DNA from: Pedobacter sp. B4-66
Lineage (GTDB): Bacteria > Bacteroidota > Bacteroidia > Sphingobacteriales > Sphingobacteriaceae
Direction: 5' to 3'
Length of the DNA stretch: 64,000 nucleotides
NCBI RefSeq assembly: GCF_018492665.1
Contig: NZ_JAFVME010000010.1
Coordinates: forward strand, 355,306 to 419,305
Numbering within the stretch: position 1 is the first letter of the stretch; every line of letters begins with the position of its first letter. The notes below the pieces were generated by a model. That model was not told where the DNA came from. It was given only the letters and a program-made list of their open reading frames with translations, and searched no databases. The position numbers and the translations under genes are program-made. Below, piece after piece: positions 60,387 through 64,000 of this stretch.

Positions 60387-63300
60387 ATGAATTATTCAAA
60401 AATCAATAACATTACCGGTTGGTTCTGTTTTGCCATTGCTACTTTAACCTACATTTTAACACTGGAGCCCTCTGTAAGCTTTTGGGATTGTGGCGAGTTC
60501 ATCGCTTCTGCTCTAAAAATGCAGGTGGTACACCAACCAGGTGCACCTTTGTTTTTAATGATACAACGCTTTTTCTCATTATTAGCATTTGGAGATACTA
60601 CTAAAGTAGCTTATTTCATGAACGTTGGTTCTGCAGTTGCTAGTGGTGCTACTATCCTATTCTTGTTCTGGACAATCACTGCGCTGGCCAAAAAGATTTT
60701 AGTAAAAGCAAACGAAGAGATATCTAAAGCTAACCTAATCTCGATTATGGGGGCCGGTCTTGTTGGTGCTCTTGCCTACACTTTCTCTGACAGTTTCTGG
60801 TTCTCTGCTGTTGAGTCTGAAGTATATGCTTTATCTTCATTATTTACAGCTATTGTTTTCTGGGCAATATTAAAATGGGAAGCTCATGCTGATGAGCCTC
60901 GTGCTGATAGATGGTTACTATTTATCGCCTATATTATGGGGCTATCTATAGGTATCCACTTACTAAATTTATTAACCATACCTGCAATTGCTTTTGTTTA
61001 CTACTTTAGAAAAACTAAAAAGGCAACAACTTCAGGTGTTGTAAAAACAGCAATAGTTGGTATTTTAATTTTAGCATTTATCCAATACGGTATAATTCAA
61101 TATGTAGTTTCTTTTGGCGCTTATTTTGACTTGTTCTTTGTCAACACTTTAGGTTTAGGCTTCGGATCGGGTGTTATCTTCTTTGCGCTATTATTAATAG
61201 CAGGCTTTGTATGGGGTATTAGATATTCTATAAAACACCAAAAGAAAATCTTAAACCTTGCGCTACTATCTACAGTACTTATAATATTTGGTTATGGATC
61301 ATTTGCAATGATCATTATTCGTGCTAAGGCTAATCCAAACTTAAATAATAGTAATCCAGATAATGCTTTCTCATTTTTAGGTTATCTAAACAGAGAGCAG
61401 TATGGTGACCGACCTTTACTGTTCGGTCCGAATTATAACTCTCAAAAAGTTGATATTAAACAAGGTAAAACTATATACAGAAAAGGTGCTGAAAAATACG
61501 TAGCTGCCGGTAAAAAAACCGATTACGAGTACGATAGAACTACACCATTCCCAAGGATGTATAGTGATGATCCGCGCCATGTAGCATATTATAAAGATAT
61601 GATGGGCCTGGACGACACCCATTTCCCTAATCTAATTGATAATATGGGGTTCTTTTTTGGCTATCAAACCGGCCAGATGTATATGCGTTATTTCATGTGG
61701 AATTTCGTCGGCCGACAAAATGATGAACAGGGACAAGGAAGTCTTTATGACGGTCAATGGTTAAGCGGCATTAAGCCAATAGACGCTATGCGTTTGGGTG
61801 ATCAGAGTCACTTACCTCCAACTATTGTTGATAATAATGCTTACAATAGGTTCTTCTTTCTACCACTTATACTTGGATTAATTGGTGCGATATGGCATTT
61901 CCAACGTAACCAAAAAGATGCAGGTATTGTAGCCCTCTTATTCTTCTTTACCGGTATGGCTATTGTGTTGTATCTTAATCAAAAACCTTTGGAACCAAGG
62001 GAACGAGATTATGCTTATGCAGGGTCCTTTTATGCCTTTGCCATTTGGATAGGCTTGGGAGCTTTGGCCTTAAAAGAGTGGCTATTTAAAAAGTTAACTC
62101 CGGCAACCGGTGCAGCTTTGGCAACAGTGGTAGGGTTATTTGCGGCTCCAGTTATTATGGCTGCACAAGGATGGGATGATCATGATCGTTCTACAAAACT
62201 TGTTGCTCATGATATAGCGGTCGATTACTTAGAGTCCTGTGCCCCGAATGCAATCTTATTCACATACGGCGATAACGACACCTACCCTCTTTGGTACATA
62301 CAGGAGGTTGAAAATGTACGTCCAGACATCAGACTTGTAAACCTAAGCTTATTTGATACAGACTGGTATATAAATGGCATGAAGCGTAAGCAAAATGAGT
62401 CTGAGCCATTGCCTATTTCAATGAAAGAATCTCAATATGTACAAGGCACAAGAGATGTAATGTACTATCAGGATTATAAAATTAATGGTCCGGTTGAGTT
62501 AAAAAATATTTTTGAGGTATTAACTTCTGAAAATGATGAAGATAAAGTTCCTTTAAATGATGGTACAAAAGAAAACTTTATCCCTACTAAAAACTTTAAA
62601 CTTACGGTAAACCGTGCAGATGTTATTAAAAATGGTGTAGTTAGTGCTGCAGATTCAGCTAAAATTGCTCCGGTTATTGAGTGGAAATTCAATAAAAATT
62701 ATGTCACTAAAGGTACCTTAGCAATGATTGACATTCTAGTTCATAATGACTGGAAGAGACCAATCTATTTTGCTAGTACTGTACCGTCAGAGCAATATAA
62801 CGGCTTAGATAACTATTTATACAATGAAGGTCTGGCAATACGCTTACTTCCATTGAAATTAGACACTACTGCAGGAAAAACCGACCTTGTTAATACTCCA
62901 GTTCTATACAATAACCTAATGAACAAATTCAAATGGGGTAATGTAAAGAATGCTCGTTATCTTGATACTCAATCTGCTGATGATGTATCCATTTTTACAA
63001 GTATGTTTAATAATGCCATTACAGGTCTTATTAAAGAAGGAAAAATTGAGGATGCTAAAAAGGTAGCAAATCGTTATTTCGAGGTAATGCCTGATAGATT
63101 TTACGGCATGCGTTCTATGATGGGAGCTTACTATATGGCTGAAAACCTTTACGCTCTAAATGATACCAAAAGAGCTAATGCATTGATTGAAAAGTCGGCT
63201 GATTATATACAGAAGGAACTTACCTACCTGGCAGATATATCTAAAAGCAAAAACAAATATGTTGGCGGACAGAATGTACAGATAGGTATGTCGTTCTTAA

Positions 63301-63413
63301 ATCAAATGGCAAAAATCACTGAAGCGAATAAGGAAGTTAAATTGAGTCAAGCTTTGACAAAACAATTTAACGAACTAGAGGGGCGGTTCTCTCAGTACTT
63401 TGCACAACAGTAA
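60387..63413 (+). CDS. DUF2723 polytopic membrane protein (TMEM260-like, possible glycosyltransferase)
   Basis: A 1008-residue membrane protein with about 12 hydrophobic segments in residues 1-620, followed by a soluble C-terminal region. The N-terminal ETSVSFWDCGEFI-like block (LEPSVSFWDCGEFIASALK) and HQPGAPLF are the DUF2723 signature, with a GT-C-like acidic pair in WDCGEF. The family includes eukaryotic TMEM260, reported as a protein O-mannosyltransferase, so a role in protein O-glycosylation is likely but unproven here. The stop abuts an 88-bp inverted repeat. Confidence 0.9.
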   Translation: MNYSKINNITGWFCFAIATLTYILTLEPSVSFWDCGEFIASALKMQVVHQPGAPLFLMIQRFFSLLAFGDTTKVAYFMNVGSAVASGATILFLFWTITALAKKILVKANEEISKANLISIMGAGLVGALAYTFSDSFWFSAVESEVYALSSLFTAIVFWAILKWEAHADEPRADRWLLFIAYIMGLSIGIHLLNLLTIPAIAFVYYFRKTKKATTSGVVKTAIVGILILAFIQYGIIQYVVSFGAYFDLFFVNTLGLGFGSGVIFFALLLIAGFVWGIRYSIKHQKKILNLALLSTVLIIFGYGSFAMIIIRAKANPNLNNSNPDNAFSFLGYLNREQYGDRPLLFGPNYNSQKVDIKQGKTIYRKGAEKYVAAGKKTDYEYDRTTPFPRMYSDDPRHVAYYKDMMGLDDTHFPNLIDNMGFFFGYQTGQMYMRYFMWNFVGRQNDEQGQGSLYDGQWLSGIKPIDAMRLGDQSHLPPTIVDNNAYNRFFFLPLILGLIGAIWHFQRNQKDAGIVALLFFFTGMAIVLYLNQKPLEPRERDYAYAGSFYAFAIWIGLGALALKEWLFKKLTPATGAALATVVGLFAAPVIMAAQGWDDHDRSTKLVAHDIAVDYLESCAPNAILFTYGDNDTYPLWYIQEVENVRPDIRLVNLSLFDTDWYINGMKRKQNESEPLPISMKESQYVQGTRDVMYYQDYKINGPVELKNIFEVLTSENDEDKVPLNDGTKENFIPTKNFKLTVNRADVIKNGVVSAADSAKIAPVIEWKFNKNYVTKGTLAMIDILVHNDWKRPIYFASTVPSEQYNGLDNYLYNEGLAIRLLPLKLDTTAGKTDLVNTPVLYNNLMNKFKWGNVKNARYLDTQSADDVSIFTSMFNNAITGLIKEGKIEDAKKVANRYFEVMPDRFYGMRSMMGAYYMAENLYALNDTKRANALIEKSADYIQKELTYLADISKSKNKYVGGQNVQIGMSFLNQMAKITEANKEVKLSQALTKQFNELEGRFSQYFAQQ

Positions 63414-63500
63414 AGCTCGCATTCTGCTCTTCGGCTGCATTAATTTGGCTCAGAAAAAGAGCCAAAAGAACGCTAGGCCGCTTCGCAAAAAACTCGCTTT
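63413..63500. repeat. left arm of an 88-bp inverted repeat
   Basis: This arm is complementary to 63825-63912 with two mismatches. It starts on the last base of the DUF2723 stop codon. It contains an internal small hairpin (TTTGGCTC-N7-GAGCCAAA). Confidence 0.9.
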
Positions 63501-63523
63501 CTAGTTCCAAAAAGCATAATGAT

Positions 63524-63557
63524 AAGTTTCTGGTTAATAAGCCAGAAACTTTTTTTT
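63524..63557 (+). terminator. terminator after the DUF2723 gene
   Basis: A 10-bp stem AAGTTTCTGG / CCAGAAACTT with an 8-nt loop is followed by seven Ts. Confidence 0.92.
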
Positions 63558-63668
63558 GTCAAAACTCTATTGTAGATTCAAATTTAACATTGATCAACAC
63601 ATAGATATTTACTTAATTGGTTCTGAGGTGTTTTAGCCCGACAAATGACTTATTCCCCGACTAGGGCT

Positions 63669-63730
63669 GAATAGATAAATAAAAAAGGCTTGCAATTTTA
63701 AAATTGCAAGCCTTTTTTATTTATCTATTC
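63669..63730. terminator. 62-nt perfect palindrome, bidirectional terminator
   Basis: Each arm of 31 nt is fully self-complementary, centred between 63699 and 63700. The core GGCTTGCAATTTT is flanked by six As/Ts, so it would terminate transcription from either side. Confidence 0.92.
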
Positions 63731-63824
63731 TATTGATCCTTTGAACTAATTATTGACCGCGTCTTTTTTGTTTGTCCCTTTCAACTTGCTACTCCAAGTT
63801 GTGTTTTTAACCTTAGGGCGGTAA

Positions 63825-63912
63825 AAAGCGAGTTTTCTGCGAAGCGGCCTAGCGTTCTTTTGGCTCTTTTTCTGAGCCAAATTAATGCAGCCGAAGAGCA
63901 GAATGCGAGCTT
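63825..63912. repeat. right arm of an 88-bp inverted repeat
   Basis: Complement of 63413-63500 with two mismatches. It ends inside the stop codon of the gene at the right window edge. The 324 bp between arms contain only terminator-like hairpins and no gene. Confidence 0.9.
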
Positions 63913-64000
63913 ACCCTTCTACAACCACCCCCATTGCGCAGAATTTATCAATCCTGGCAGTAATCATTTTCTCAGTTTTTTCTTTCGTAAGCACTTTCAA
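63911..64000 (-). CDS. C-terminal end of a gene cut by the window
   Basis: The minus strand reads 29 residues, basic then hydrophobic, ending MGVVVEG and a TAA at 63913-63911. I do not recognise the protein. It converges on the DUF2723 gene across the repeat element. Confidence 0.6.
   Translation of the reverse strand: MKVLTKEKTEKMITARIDKFCAMGVVVEG

Noticed and set aside
63501..63824. Invertible segment (phase variation) between the inverted repeats
   Set aside because: The segment has no promoter or gene that inversion would switch, and no recombinase gene is near.

Overview
The window is a low-GC, gene-dense chromosomal segment of a Bacteroidota bacterium, most likely a Sphingobacteriaceae member close to Pedobacter. 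I infer this from Bacteroidota-typical families (DUF5606, DUF2723, DUF2027, Porin_10-type and OprO/P-like porins, CarboxypepD_reg-like protein), from promoters of the form TTG-N19/20-TAnnTTTG, from the general lack of Shine-Dalgarno sequences, and from the alkaline extensions on ribosomal proteins. No phage, insertion sequence or CRISPR array is visible. Most of it is core genome.

Layout. 1-8.7 kb: the end of a membrane-anchored MutS-like ATPase, rlmH, a 42-residue membrane peptide, a cyclophilin-DUF5606 operon, a secreted protein of unknown function, and an lpxK-purine nucleoside phosphorylase-porin operon with overlapping genes. 8.8-20.6 kb: proline catabolism (pruA), a carbonic anhydrase-SulP pair that probably handles bicarbonate, an OprO/P-type porin, acyl-CoA carboxylase beta subunit, GNAT, M42 peptidase, a HerA/DUF853 ATPase and a sugar-nucleotidyltransferase. 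20.6-24 kb: dnaK with a sigma-54-like promoter, and a methyltransferase.

24-44.7 kb holds the S10-spc-alpha ribosomal cluster (rplC to rplQ, with secY, map, infA, rpoA) and the str operon (rpsL-rpsG-fusA-rpsJ), all on the minus strand. The two are separated by an inserted block (TSUP transporter, DUF1634 protein and an opposite-strand coiled-coil membrane protein) and each half has its own strong promoter. The two operon promoters and that of tRNA-Gln share a C-rich motif (TAnnTTTG-CNN-TCCC) that other promoters in the window lack.

45-57.4 kb: VF530 and DUF2027 proteins, a secreted M1 peptidase, an ArsC/Spx-like protein, then a signalling block: a LytS/LytR pair, a CHASE3-GAF-kinase-triple-receiver hybrid kinase, a CheR-type methyltransferase and a REC-kinase-REC protein. 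CheR has no CheB partner here. 57.4-64 kb: pth, rplY, prs, tRNA-Gln and a large DUF2723 membrane protein. Downstream of the latter lies a 500-bp non-coding element bounded by 88-bp near-perfect inverted repeats that touch the stop codons of both converging genes and contain a 62-nt perfect palindrome.

The least explained signals are the C-rich promoter motif of translation genes, the 88-bp inverted repeat element, several -7 boxes lying only 3-9 nt before start codons (possible leaderless mRNAs), and the palindromic promoter-like element inside the spc operon. I did not find a clear-cut new defence or biosynthetic system.
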